From Bacillota bacterium (GTDB lineage Bacteria > Bacillota > Clostridia > Lachnospirales > Lachnospiraceae): a stretch of DNA of 52,305 nucleotides. The stretch lies in assembly GCA_902363515.1 (NCBI GenBank), contig CABJAN010000023.1:1-52305 (forward strand). The letters run 5' to 3'. The notes beneath the pieces were generated by a model, which did no database searches, had not been told where the DNA came from, and worked only from the letters and a program-made list of their open reading frames with translations. Below, piece by piece: positions 1 to 8,561 of this stretch (within the stretch, counting starts at the first letter, position 1; the number at the start of each line of letters is the position of its first letter). The position numbers and the translations under genes were made by a program.

Positions 1-136
1 CAAAAAGGAATAAATGCCCCCATTCAATGTGGATAACTTCTGGGAATTTGAAATAAATGTGTAAACAGGCAAATCTATTAGAATGGCAGGTTATAAAATT
101 AATTTACCTTTTAAAACTGGGAAAATTTTCAAAGGC

Positions 137-165
137 TTTACAAGTGAGAAGATTTGTGGTATGAT
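137..165 (+). promoter_or_regulatory. Promoter of tRNA-Arg
   Basis: TTTACA at 137-142 and TATGAT at 160-165 are separated by 17 bases and lie about 20 bases before the tRNA. The first 136 bases hold nothing else I can support. Confidence 0.6.
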
Positions 166-186
166 AACCGAGATGTAGAGATACAT

Positions 187-259
187 GCACTCGTAGCTCA
201 GGGGATAGAGCAGTGGTTTCCGGTACCACGTGTCGGGGGTTCGAATCCCTCCGGGTGTG
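187..259 (+). tRNA. tRNA-Arg (anticodon CCG)
   Basis: A 73-base cloverleaf can be folded by eye. The acceptor stem is GCACTCG with CGGGTGT, the D-arm GCTC/GAGC, and the anticodon stem GTGGT/ACCAC encloses the loop TTCCGGT, giving anticodon CCG (reads CGG, Arg). The T-arm has the loop TTCGAAT and the discriminator base is G. The CCA end is not encoded, so it must be added by the CCA-adding enzyme. Confidence 0.95.
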
Positions 260-310
260 TTATATGCTTTGGGGAGAGCATGAGGATAAGGGAATATAAG
301 GAGGACAGGT

Positions 311-1216
311 ATGTTAGACAATTTCAGAGAATGGCTCTCAGACAATCTGAGGTATATTCTTCTGGGTCTGGCAATTCTGATTGTTCTGGTTATCTTATTT
401 TTTGGAATCAAAGCAATTACAGGAGGATTTTCTGATAAAGAAGGAAAAGAACCTGCGCAAAAAACAGAACAAGAGAAAGAGTCTGAGAAAACCGGAGAAT
501 CAGAAGGAGATACTTCTGATAAAGATTCCGGAAATGCTCTTGCAAAGGATGCCCACCCTGAAGTGACCACTTTGGTAGAAGCGTTCTATACTGCTTGGGG
601 ACAGAAAGATGTTGCCAAAATGAAAGAATTAACGGATGCTTTTAGCAAGACAGATGAGACCAAGGTTACCAACGTAGACTATATTGAAGAATATAGAAAT
701 GTAGAGGTATACACAAAACCGGGACTGGAAAAGAACAGCTATGTGGTTTTTGCTTCCTATGATTTGAAATTTAAGGATGTGGAAACACCGGCTCCGGGGC
801 TTTCTGTGATATATGTTTATCAAAATGCAGATGGAAAATATCTGATTCATAATGATGAGAGTGATGCAGATATTCAGGAGTGTATTGAGAAAACAAGACA
901 GGAAGAGGATGTAAAAGAACTGGTTGCCCAGGTTGAGAAAGCGCTCAATGATGCCATTGAAGGGGATGAATCCCTGAAAAAGTTTGAAGAAGAGCTGGGA
1001 AACAAAGTAAACACAGCTATCGTGGCTGACAATGGGGAAATGCTTACAACCACGGATATCTGTAACATGCGTTTGAAACCTGATTCAGATTCAGATATTA
1101 TTGCAATTCTTACCAAAGGCGAACAGGTAAAGAAGCTGGAAAATGCAGATGAAAACTGGATTAAAGTAGAGTATCAGGGAAATGAAGGATATGTCCACAG
1201 TGATTTGCTTCAGTAA
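311..1216 (+). CDS. Membrane-anchored SH3-domain protein
   Basis: A 301-residue protein with a short cytoplasmic N-terminus, one strongly hydrophobic segment at about residues 14-34, and then a Lys/Glu/Ser-rich linker (about 38-80). The middle of the protein is a globular region of no family I recognise. The last ~60 residues resemble a bacterial SH3 domain (the conserved pattern MRLKPDSDSDIIAILTKGEQ, then NWIKVEYQGNEGYVHSDLL). Such proteins are usually exported and bind the cell wall. The ribosome site AAGGAGGACAG lies just before the ATG. It follows the tRNA and converges on a choline-binding-type protein, so both flanking genes may act at the cell surface. The exact role is unknown. Confidence 0.8.
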   Translation: MLDNFREWLSDNLRYILLGLAILIVLVILFFGIKAITGGFSDKEGKEPAQKTEQEKESEKTGESEGDTSDKDSGNALAKDAHPEVTTLVEAFYTAWGQKDVAKMKELTDAFSKTDETKVTNVDYIEEYRNVEVYTKPGLEKNSYVVFASYDLKFKDVETPAPGLSVIYVYQNADGKYLIHNDESDADIQECIEKTRQEEDVKELVAQVEKALNDAIEGDESLKKFEEELGNKVNTAIVADNGEMLTTTDICNMRLKPDSDSDIIAILTKGEQVKKLENADENWIKVEYQGNEGYVHSDLLQ

Positions 1217-1248
1217 ATGAAATTGAATTATAAAAAACAGGTAAAAAG

Positions 1249-1276
1249 TAGCTGCTAGTTTTTAGCAGCTATCTTT
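1249..1276. terminator. Bidirectional terminator
   Basis: A perfect 9 bp stem TAGCTGCTA/TAGCAGCTA with loop GTTTT sits between two convergent genes. It is followed by TCTTTTT on the + strand, and a T-run (CTTTTTAC) follows on the - strand, so it can end both transcripts. Confidence 0.8.
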
Positions 1277-1280
1277 TTGC

Positions 1281-2408
1281 CTATTTTTCGGCTGTACTGT
1301 CCAGGCTTCCGTCTTCACGGAGAAAATAGGATTTTCCATCCAGGGTAATCCAGCCTGTGGCCATGGTGCCATCTTCGTTGAAATAGTATTGTTTATCCCC
1401 GATTTGTCTCCAGCCGGTCATAAGCTGTCCGTTTGCCAGATAGTATTTCTTTCCATTATCTTCTACCCAGCCCTCCTGTAATTTGCCTTCTGAAGTGAGA
1501 TAATACCATTTACTGTTATCCTGGAAAAGACCGGTTCTGGCGCTTCCATCAGAATTGATGTAGTACCATTTATCGTCCTGTTTCAGCCATCCGGCTTGCG
1601 CCAGGATACCCTCTTCTGTAATGAAGTATTGTTTGCCGCTTACGGTGATCCAGCCCTTTTGCTCCTTTCCATCTGCGCCCACAAAATGCTTCTGACCGCC
1701 TTCGTCAATCCAGGCATTGGTTACTTTGGCTCCGTTTTCGTCCATGTAATAGCGGTCACCGCCATTGGAAATCCATCCGGTAGCCATGGTACCATCCTCC
1801 CGGAAGAAATAGGTTTTTCCATCAACATCCAGAAAACCTGTGGCAATGGTTCCTGTTTCATCCAGATGGTACTTTTTGCCATCCAATTCCGCCCATCCGG
1901 CTGCAGCAGAACCGTCTTCGCGGAAAAGGTGAGGGACACCGTCAATTTCTGTGATGCCAGTGGCCATAACACCGGAAGAAGAGAAATAATATTTTTTACC
2001 ATCTAAATCCGCCCAGCCTGTTGTGGGAGAGCCATCTTCATTTAAGTAATATTTTCCATTTTCATCCTCAAACCACCCTGTAGTAGCGGAACCGTCCGAA
2101 TTGCGGTGGTAAAGCTTTCCCTGCTCCTGCAGCCATCCGGTCTGCACATAGCCCTTGGAATCAAAATAATAAGTAACACCGTCAATTTCCTGGCTGGTGT
2201 CATGAACAAAAGAACCCTTCCCGGAAACATAACGCCGCCCCTGGTTATTATACACCCAGAAATTTTCCTTTTGGACTTCGTTGGCATTTTCTCTGGAAAC
2301 CATATAATTCTTCGCAAACACACATACATATTGGGGAGCAATCAAAAGAAAAATCCCCAACAGCAAAATAAAAGTCCAGAAAAAAACATTTTTTATTATG
2401 GTCTTCAT
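1281..2408 (-). CDS. Choline-binding-type repeat surface protein
   Basis: A 375-residue secreted protein. An N-terminal hydrophobic segment (about residues 7-28) acts as signal peptide or anchor. The rest is about 14 copies of a ~20-residue module with the cores TGW, KYY/YYF and EDGS, as in the cell-wall/choline-binding repeats (CW_binding_1 type) of pneumococcal choline-binding proteins and clostridial toxins. No catalytic domain is present, so the product is all binding repeats and probably attaches to teichoic acid or surface glycan. The start follows a GAGGATAATTT-like ribosome site. It ends against the convergent SH3 protein. The ligand is inferred from the family only. Confidence 0.85.
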   Translation of the reverse strand: MKTIIKNVFFWTFILLLGIFLLIAPQYVCVFAKNYMVSRENANEVQKENFWVYNNQGRRYVSGKGSFVHDTSQEIDGVTYYFDSKGYVQTGWLQEQGKLYHRNSDGSATTGWFEDENGKYYLNEDGSPTTGWADLDGKKYYFSSSGVMATGITEIDGVPHLFREDGSAAAGWAELDGKKYHLDETGTIATGFLDVDGKTYFFREDGTMATGWISNGGDRYYMDENGAKVTNAWIDEGGQKHFVGADGKEQKGWITVSGKQYFITEEGILAQAGWLKQDDKWYYINSDGSARTGLFQDNSKWYYLTSEGKLQEGWVEDNGKKYYLANGQLMTGWRQIGDKQYYFNEDGTMATGWITLDGKSYFLREDGSLDSTAEK

Positions 2409-2572
2409 AAATTATCCTCACTGTACTCTCTGAAAATTATCCCGAATTGCACGTTGTGCAATCATTATACCACGAACGCAGAAAAAGAAGAAGAGAAAGT
2501 TTCCTCAAGGCATATAAGTATGTTATAATAATTGCACGCCAGAAATCGTTGAGGAACGAAAAGGAGAACACC

Positions 2573-3364
2573 ATGCGTTTAAATAAATTTTTAAGTGAAG
2601 CCGGACTTTGTTCCAGGAGAGAGGCAGACCGTCTGGTTGAGGCCGGACGTGTTACGGTCAATGGAAAACCTGCATCTTCTGGGATGCAGGTGGAGGATTC
2701 GGACCAGGTATGTCTGGATGGAAATCAGGTAAAGCCTCAGGAAAGAAAAGTGCTGCTTCTTTTTTATAAACCAAAAGGAATTGAATGTACCGCCAACCTG
2801 CAGGTGAAAAAAAATGTAATTTCTTATATTCAGTATCCAATCCGGGTATATTATGCAGGAAGACTTGACAAAGATTCAGAGGGGCTGTTATTACTGACCA
2901 ATCAGGGAGATTTAGTCAATGAGATTATGAAGGCAGGAAATTTTCATGAAAAAGAATATCTGGTGACAGTGGACAGACCTGTGACAGAAGAATTTCTTCA
3001 GAAAATAAGAACCGGCGTACCTGTTCTGGGAACCATAACCAGACCATGTGCAGCAGAAAAAAGGGGAGAATATGAGTTTCAGATTGTGCTGACTCAGGGA
3101 CTAAACCGTCAAATCAGGAGAATGTGCAGTTATCTTGGATATGAAGTGAAAAAACTGAAGCGAACCCGCATTATGAATCTTACTTTGGGAAACTTAAAAG
3201 TAGGAGAATACAGGGAAGCATCAAAAGCAGAAGTACAGGAATTAAAACGACAGATTGAAGAAGGAAAAACAGTCAGAAAAAAAGAGGTTTACAGGGGAGA
3301 AAAGCCTGTAAAAAACCCCGGAAAATATAGAAATCCGGAAAAGAAATTCAGAAAAAAACAGTAG
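2573..3364 (+). CDS. rluF: 23S rRNA pseudouridine synthase, RluF/RsuA family
   Basis: A 263-residue RNA-modifying enzyme that isomerises uridine in 23S rRNA. The N-terminus (MRLNKFLSEAGLCSRREADR) is an S4 RNA-binding domain. The catalytic loop GRLDKDSEGLLLLTNQGD holds the essential Asp, and GLNRQIRRMC is the second conserved family motif. HEKEYLVTV and KLKRTRIMN match E. coli RluF more closely than RluB or RsuA, so I favour RluF (U2604 type). The C-terminus is a basic Lys/Arg-rich tail. I chose the ATG at 2573, with AAGGAGA before it, over an upstream ATG at 2447, because the S4 domain begins here. It is 14 bases upstream of ligA and probably co-transcribed. Confidence 0.9.
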   Translation: MRLNKFLSEAGLCSRREADRLVEAGRVTVNGKPASSGMQVEDSDQVCLDGNQVKPQERKVLLLFYKPKGIECTANLQVKKNVISYIQYPIRVYYAGRLDKDSEGLLLLTNQGDLVNEIMKAGNFHEKEYLVTVDRPVTEEFLQKIRTGVPVLGTITRPCAAEKRGEYEFQIVLTQGLNRQIRRMCSYLGYEVKKLKRTRIMNLTLGNLKVGEYREASKAEVQELKRQIEEGKTVRKKEVYRGEKPVKNPGKYRNPEKKFRKKQ

Positions 3365-3378
3365 GAGGGTCGCATTTC

Positions 3379-5331
3379 ATGGATGCTAGAAAAAGAATGA
3401 AGGAGCTCATTCCCATATTGACTCAGGCCGCAAAGGCGTATTATCAGGAAGACAGGGAAATCATGAGCAACCTGGAATATGATAAATTGTATGATGAACT
3501 GGTAAAATTAGAAGAAGAGACAGGGATTACCCTGGCCGGAAGTCCTACTATGCTGGTTGGATATGAGGCGCTGGAAGAACTGCCCAAAGAGGCTCATGAG
3601 ACACCTATGCTTTCTCTGGACAAGACCAAAGACAGGGAAGCTTTGCGAAGCTTCATTGGAACCCATAAGACATTATTGTCCTGGAAACTGGACGGGCTTA
3701 CCATTGTGCTGACTTACCGGGAAGGAAAGCTGGAAAAGGCAGTTACCAGAGGAAACGGTATTATCGGGGAAGTGATTACCAACAATGCCAGAGTATTCCG
3801 GAATATTCCCCTTCAAATCCAGCATAAAGGAACTTTGGTTCTTCGTGGGGAGGCAATTATTACGTATTCGGATTTTGAAAAAATCAATGCTCAGATTGAG
3901 GATGTGGACGCCAGATATAAGAACCCCAGAAATTTGTGCAGCGGTTCTGTACGTCAGTTAAACAATGAGATTACAGCCAAAAGGAATGTAAACTTTTATG
4001 CCTTTTCGCTGGTTCAGGCAGAGGGAGTGGATTTTAAAAATTCTGTGGAACAACAATTTTTATGGCTGCAGAATCAGGGCTTTGATGTGGTGGAATACAG
4101 GGCAGTGACCGCCGAAAATCTGGACGAAGCCATGGACTATTTTGAACACCAGGTAACCAGAAACGATTTTCCATCAGATGGTCTGGTAGCTTTGTATGAT
4201 GACATTGCTTATGGAGCCTCTCTTGGAAGCACAGCAAAATTTCCAAGAAATGCCTTTGCCTTTAAATGGAAGGATGAAATTCGGGAAAGCATTTTAAGAG
4301 AGATTGAGTGGAGCCCATCCAGAACAGGGCTGATTAATCCGGTGGCGATTTTTGACCCGGTGGAACTGGAAGGCACTACCGTAAGCCGGGCAAGTGTGCA
4401 TAATATCAGTATTTTAAAGGAGCTGCAGCTTGGCATAGGAGATAAAATTCAGGTGTACAAAGCCAATATGATTATTCCTCAAATTGCAGAAAACCTTACC
4501 AGAAGCGGAAATTTAGAAATTCCCCATATCTGCCCTGTGTGTAAAGAAGAGGCAAGAGTTCTGAAAACCAATGAGGTGGAGGCTTTGTACTGCATGAACC
4601 CGGATTGTCAGGCAAAGAAAATTAAATCCTTTACTTTGTTTGTCAGCAGGGATGCCATGAATATTGACGGGCTTTCTGAGGCAACCCTGGAGAAGTTTAT
4701 TCTGAAGGGATTTATTCGGGATTTCGGGGATATTTTTGAAATTCAGCGGTATAGAGAGCAGATTGTAGAGATGGATGGATTTGGAGAGAAGTCTTACGAA
4801 AATTTGATTTCCAGTATTGAAAAGGCAAGGCATACCACATTGCCCCGCGTGATTTACAGTCTGGGAATTGCCAACATTGGTCTGGCAAATGCCAAGGTAA
4901 TCTGCAGAGAATTTGAATACGATGTGGAAAGCATGATTCATGCAACAGCAGAAGAAATCAGCGCCATTGAAGGAATTGGACCTGTAATTGCCAAAACCTT
5001 TACGGAATATTTCAGTGAAGAGGAAAATCTGAAAAAGTTCCGTCATCTGATGTCACATCTGGAATTAGAGGAAGTGAAAAAAGAAGAAAAGCAGTCCTTG
5101 GCAGGAAAACAGTTTGTTATTACAGGAAGTGTAGAACATTTTGCCAACAGGGCACAGTTAAAAGAATTTATTGAACAAAGAGGAGGAAAAGTAACAGGAA
5201 GTGTGACCTCCAAAACCAATTATTTAATTAATAATGATACAACATCCAACTCTTCCAAAAATAAAAAAGCGAAGGAGCTTGGAGTACCAATTTTATCAGA
5301 AGAAGATTTTATAGAAATGGCAGGTGTATAA
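3379..5331 (+). CDS. ligA: NAD-dependent DNA ligase LigA
   Basis: A 650-residue ligase that seals nicks using NAD+. The N-terminal Ia domain is followed by the nucleotidyltransferase motif KLDG, with the adenylated Lys at residue 103. Next come an OB-like region, a four-Cys zinc finger at about 385-411 (CPVC then CMNPDC), helix-hairpin-helix repeats, and a C-terminal BRCT domain (from about 570, GKQFVITGSV). It is slightly shorter than the E. coli enzyme but has all domains. The ribosome site GGAGGGT precedes the ATG. The 3' end abuts or overlaps the cardiolipin synthase start, consistent with an rluF-ligA-cls operon. Confidence 0.95.
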   Translation: MDARKRMKELIPILTQAAKAYYQEDREIMSNLEYDKLYDELVKLEEETGITLAGSPTMLVGYEALEELPKEAHETPMLSLDKTKDREALRSFIGTHKTLLSWKLDGLTIVLTYREGKLEKAVTRGNGIIGEVITNNARVFRNIPLQIQHKGTLVLRGEAIITYSDFEKINAQIEDVDARYKNPRNLCSGSVRQLNNEITAKRNVNFYAFSLVQAEGVDFKNSVEQQFLWLQNQGFDVVEYRAVTAENLDEAMDYFEHQVTRNDFPSDGLVALYDDIAYGASLGSTAKFPRNAFAFKWKDEIRESILREIEWSPSRTGLINPVAIFDPVELEGTTVSRASVHNISILKELQLGIGDKIQVYKANMIIPQIAENLTRSGNLEIPHICPVCKEEARVLKTNEVEALYCMNPDCQAKKIKSFTLFVSRDAMNIDGLSEATLEKFILKGFIRDFGDIFEIQRYREQIVEMDGFGEKSYENLISSIEKARHTTLPRVIYSLGIANIGLANAKVICREFEYDVESMIHATAEEISAIEGIGPVIAKTFTEYFSEEENLKKFRHLMSHLELEEVKKEEKQSLAGKQFVITGSVEHFANRAQLKEFIEQRGGKVTGSVTSKTNYLINNDTTSNSSKNKKAKELGVPILSEEDFIEMAGV

Positions 5332-5338
5332 AGCTGTT

Positions 5339-6901
5339 ATGGTAAATACAAAAGAAATAAAGAAGAAGGGCTTAAAAGGTGTAAAAACCATTATTTTTGG
5401 CAGAACTCTGATGGTGGTCCTGGCATTTGTGATTCAGTTTTTATTACTGACATCAATTTATGTCTGGCTGCGAGACTATAGTTATATTTTTTATCTTGTG
5501 TTTGTTCTGCTTAGTGTGACAGTAGTATTGCATTTATTTAACAGCAGCGGCAGTCCGGAATTTAAGCTGGTGTGGATGCTGCCTCTGATTATATTTCCGG
5601 TATTTGGCGCTCTGTTTTATATTTACATTAATAATCAGTGGGGAACCAAGATACTCTTTCGCCGTCTGGAAACCTTTTCTGTGCAGACCAGAAAATATGC
5701 GCCTCAGAATGTGGAGGTAAAAGCAAGACTGAAAGAGGAAAATCCACAGATGGGGCATTTTGCAGATTATATGGAGGTCTATGGAAATGCGCCGGTCTAT
5801 GACCACACACAGGTCACATATTATCCTCTGGGAGATGACCAGTTTCAGGATATGCTGGAGGAACTGAAAAAAGCAGAGAAATTTATCTTTTTGGAATTTT
5901 TCATTGTAGAAGAAGGAATTATGTGGAACAGCATTCTGGAAATTCTGAAGGAAAAAGCAAAGCAGGGCGTAGAGGTAAGAGTAATGTATGACGGAATGTG
6001 CGTACTGGCATTGCTGCCCTACTTCTATCCGAAAGTTCTGGAAGCAGAGGGAATCAAATGCAAGATGTTTGCTCCTATCCGTCCTGTGTTTTCCAGCTAT
6101 TATAATAACCGGGACCACAGAAAAATCATGGTGATTGACGGAAAAGTTGCCTTTACAGGTGGAACAAACCTGGCGGATGAATACATTAACCAGAAGGTGC
6201 GTTTTGGACATTGGAAGGATACTGCAGTGCGTCTTACCGGAAAGGCAGTAGAACGCTTTACCTATATGTTCCTGGAAATGTGGGATGTAACAGAGGTTGA
6301 TGAGGAAGCCTATGCAAAGTATAAGACTCCAAAAGAATTTTCCATGCCAAATGACGGTTTTATTATGCCTTATGAAGTCAGCCCTTATGGCAAGGAGAGA
6401 GTAGGGAAAAAAGTATATCTGGATATTTTAAATACTGCACGGGAATACGTACATATTATGACCCCATATTTGATTTTGGACTATGAAATGATTATGGCGC
6501 TTACTTATGCGGCAAAAAGAGGTGTGGATGTCTCGATTATTATGCCACATATCCCAGATAAGAAATATGCATTTGCAGTGGCAAAGACGTATTATAAAGA
6601 ACTGCTGGAGGCTGGGGTGCAGATTTTTGAGTATGAGCCAGGGTTTGTACATGCCAAGGTTTTTGTTTCAGACCATGTGAAGGCAGTGGTGGGAACCATT
6701 AATCTGGATTACAGAAGCCTTTTCCATCATTTTGAATGTGCTGCGTTGTTATATGAAAATTCCAGGATTGCAGATATTGAAGAGGATTTCCAGAACACAT
6801 TGAAAAAATGCATCAAAGCGCGTCCCTCTGATTATAAAGAACAGCCTTTTTATATGCGGGCAATGGGAACTATTTTACGCATATTTGCGCCTTTGATGTA
6901 G
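5339..6901 (+). CDS. cls: Cardiolipin synthase (phospholipase D family)
   Basis: A 520-residue membrane enzyme joining two phosphatidylglycerols to cardiolipin. The N-terminus has hydrophobic helices at about residues 18-35, 40-60 and 75-95. Two phospholipase-D HKD motifs follow: HRKIMVID at about 258 and HAKVFVSD at about 436, each followed by a GGTN/GTIN motif. The length fits the ClsA family. I chose ATG 5339. A GTG at 5324, which overlaps the ligA stop, would add five residues, and neither start has a strong ribosome site. It lies directly after ligA on the same strand. Confidence 0.9.
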   Translation: MVNTKEIKKKGLKGVKTIIFGRTLMVVLAFVIQFLLLTSIYVWLRDYSYIFYLVFVLLSVTVVLHLFNSSGSPEFKLVWMLPLIIFPVFGALFYIYINNQWGTKILFRRLETFSVQTRKYAPQNVEVKARLKEENPQMGHFADYMEVYGNAPVYDHTQVTYYPLGDDQFQDMLEELKKAEKFIFLEFFIVEEGIMWNSILEILKEKAKQGVEVRVMYDGMCVLALLPYFYPKVLEAEGIKCKMFAPIRPVFSSYYNNRDHRKIMVIDGKVAFTGGTNLADEYINQKVRFGHWKDTAVRLTGKAVERFTYMFLEMWDVTEVDEEAYAKYKTPKEFSMPNDGFIMPYEVSPYGKERVGKKVYLDILNTAREYVHIMTPYLILDYEMIMALTYAAKRGVDVSIIMPHIPDKKYAFAVAKTYYKELLEAGVQIFEYEPGFVHAKVFVSDHVKAVVGTINLDYRSLFHHFECAALLYENSRIADIEEDFQNTLKKCIKARPSDYKEQPFYMRAMGTILRIFAPLM

Positions 6902-6931
6902 AGACAGAAAAGAAAGACGAGGAAAAAAGAA

Positions 6932-7852
6932 ATGCCAATAAAAATACAAAGTGATTTACCTGTAAAAGAGATTTTGGAGAAAGAAAACATTTTTGTGATG
7001 GATGAAAAGAGAGCAGTGCATCAGGATATCCGTCCCATTCAGATTCTAATTTTGAATTTAATGCCTTTAAAAGAAGAAACGGAACTGCAGCTTTTGCGCT
7101 CTTTATCCAATACGCCCCTGCAGGTAGATGTGACCTTTATGATGGTGAGCAGTCATACGTCCAAAAATACAGCCACCAGCCATCTGAATAAGTTTTATCA
7201 GACTTTTGAAGAGGTGAGGGAACATAAATTTGACGGTATGATTATTACCGGAGCGCCGGTAGAACAGATGGAATTTGAAGAAGTGGACTACTGGGAAGAA
7301 ATGAAGGAGATTATGGAGTGGAGCAAAACCAATGTGACCTCTACGATTTATTTGTGCTGGGCTGCCCAGGCAGGATTGTATTACCATTATGGTCTGAAAA
7401 AACACCAGATGGATCATAAGGTATTTGGACTTTTTGCACATAAGGTGCAGAACCGGAAAATTCCGTTGGTACGTGGATTTGATGACGTCTTTCTGGCGCC
7501 TCATTCCCGTCATACAGAAGTTCGGGCAGAAGATATCCATAATTGCAAAGAACTGACTGTACTGGCTGAATCAGAAGAAGCAGGGGTATTTCTGGCAATG
7601 GCGAAAGAAGGCAGACAGATTTTCGTTATGGGGCATCCGGAATATGACAGAATCACCCTGGATGGAGAATATAAAAGGGATCTTGGAAAAGGCTTGCCGA
7701 TTGATATGCCAAAAGGTTATTATCCAGAGGATAATGCAGATAACAAACCGCTGCTTTTGTGGAGATCCCATGCCAATAATCTGTATACAAACTGGCTGAA
7801 TTATTACGTGTATCAGGTGACACCGTATGATATGATCGGGACGCCGTTTTAA
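6932..7852 (+). CDS. metA: Homoserine O-acyltransferase MetA (probably acetyl-specific)
   Basis: A 306-residue enzyme of methionine synthesis that acylates homoserine. It is full length. The catalytic Cys142 (in YLCWAAQAG), His235 and Glu237 (in GHPEYD) are at the family positions. Residue 111 is Glu in GAPVEQ. In this family Glu at 111 goes with acetyl-CoA use (Bacillus cereus MetA) and Gly with succinyl-CoA use (E. coli), so O-acetylhomoserine is the likely product. The last ~17 codons form one copy of the duplication that flanks the inserted element. The gene stays intact because this copy still encodes a good C-terminus ending in GTPF. Confidence 0.93.
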   Translation: MPIKIQSDLPVKEILEKENIFVMDEKRAVHQDIRPIQILILNLMPLKEETELQLLRSLSNTPLQVDVTFMMVSSHTSKNTATSHLNKFYQTFEEVREHKFDGMIITGAPVEQMEFEEVDYWEEMKEIMEWSKTNVTSTIYLCWAAQAGLYYHYGLKKHQMDHKVFGLFAHKVQNRKIPLVRGFDDVFLAPHSRHTEVRAEDIHNCKELTVLAESEEAGVFLAMAKEGRQIFVMGHPEYDRITLDGEYKRDLGKGLPIDMPKGYYPEDNADNKPLLLWRSHANNLYTNWLNYYVYQVTPYDMIGTPF

Positions 7853-7854
7853 TG
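7801..7854 (+). repeat. Left attachment repeat (attL) inside metA 3' end
   Basis: This stretch, coding for the end of metA, matches 15345-15398 imperfectly. Both contain TTATTACGT, TATCAG, TATGAT, GGGAC and the 11-base core CCGTTTTAATG. The pair brackets an integrase-bearing segment of foreign character, as expected for attL and attR. The strand exchange point cannot be fixed by eye, but the longest identical run covers the metA stop codon. Confidence 0.8.
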
Positions 7855-7928
7855 TGGTATCTACGGGATTTGTTGAAAAGTCAAAGTATCGTAAAATGAT
7901 GTCAAATATCGGGCAGTATCGCAAAATT

Positions 7929-7972
7929 GGGAGTACAAAGGGAGTACAGAAAAGCCCTTGTGGGAGTACAAA
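7929..7972 (+). repeat. Left cluster of GGGAGTACAAA integrase arm-type sites
   Basis: Three direct copies: GGGAGTACAAA at 7929-7939, GGGAGTACAGA at 7940-7950 and GGGAGTACAAA at 7962-7972. The same word recurs near the integrase end, which suggests binding sites for the integrase N-terminal domain. Confidence 0.7.
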
Positions 7973-8088
7973 AAAGCATGATATAAACAAATTTGCAAAG
8001 AACATCATAATAGTTTTAGGGTATGTTGCGTTATGTAGCGATATACCCTTGAATTTTATTATTATTATAATTGTAGTAGAACGGACAT

Positions 8089-8162
8089 ATCAAAAATATT
8101 TGATTTATATATTGACAAGAAAGTGAAAGCGTATTACTATAAACATATCAAAAATACTTGAT
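8089..8162 (+). promoter_or_regulatory. ars promoter flanked by two ArsR operators
   Basis: The promoter is TTGACA (8112-8117), a 17-base spacer and TACTAT (8135-8140). On either side lies the inverted repeat ATCAA-N6-TTGAT, at 8089-8104 and 8147-8162. A repressor bound to both sites would enclose the promoter, which suits autoregulation by the arsR product just downstream. Confidence 0.8.
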
Positions 8163-8178
8163 GTGAGGAGTGATAACA

Positions 8179-8484
8179 ATGACTGATTTTTCTAAAGACG
8201 CAAAAATTTTTAAGGCTCTTTGTGATACAAAAAGACTTACGATTTTAGATTACTTAAAGAGTGGGGAAAAATGTGCGTGTGTTCTGATTGAAAACATGAA
8301 CATAGGACAATCAGCTTTATCTTATCACATGAAAATACTTTGCGACTCAGGTATTGTTAATGCAAGACAAGAGGGTAAATGGACGCATTACAGTCTAAGT
8401 AAAAGAGGAAGTGAATATGCGTCAAAACGATTGTTAGAATTAACAACACCAAATACTGAAAATCAATCAAATTGTTGCAAATAA
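8179..8484 (+). CDS. arsR: ArsR-family arsenic-responsive repressor
   Basis: A 101-residue winged-helix repressor of the ArsR/SmtB family. Cys32 and Cys34 lie in KCACVL at the family's alpha-3 arsenite site, and further Cys residues are at 15, 55 and 99-100. The recognition helix region is GQSALSYHMKIL. The ATG at 8179 has GAGGAG 8 bases before it; the GTG at 8170 is too close to that site. It is first in the ars operon and has operator copies on both sides of its promoter. Arsenite or an organoarsenical should release it from DNA. Confidence 0.92.
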   Translation: MTDFSKDAKIFKALCDTKRLTILDYLKSGEKCACVLIENMNIGQSALSYHMKILCDSGIVNARQEGKWTHYSLSKRGSEYASKRLLELTTPNTENQSNCCK

Positions 8485-8521
8485 AGGTCATCGAAAGGTG
8501 GCTTTTATAAAACTCTATCAC

Positions 8522-8537
8522 ATCAAAAAAAATTGAT
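8522..8537 (+). promoter_or_regulatory. Third ArsR-type operator, before the permease gene
   Basis: ATCAA-AAAAAA-TTGAT at 8522-8537 is the same inverted repeat as the two sites around the ars promoter. It lies within the operon, in the gap between arsR and the permease, about 10 bases before the permease ribosome site. Confidence 0.7.
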
Positions 8538-8561
8538 ATGTTATATGAAGGAGGGACTTTT

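Noticed and set aside
28..36. DnaA box-like TGTGGATAA
   Set aside because: A single copy without other boxes, dnaA, dnaN or AT-rich unwinding region; not an origin.
7854..8126. 90-codon frame directly after metA
   Set aside because: No ribosome site, low-complexity Ile-rich translation, and it runs across the integrase arm sites and the ars operator.
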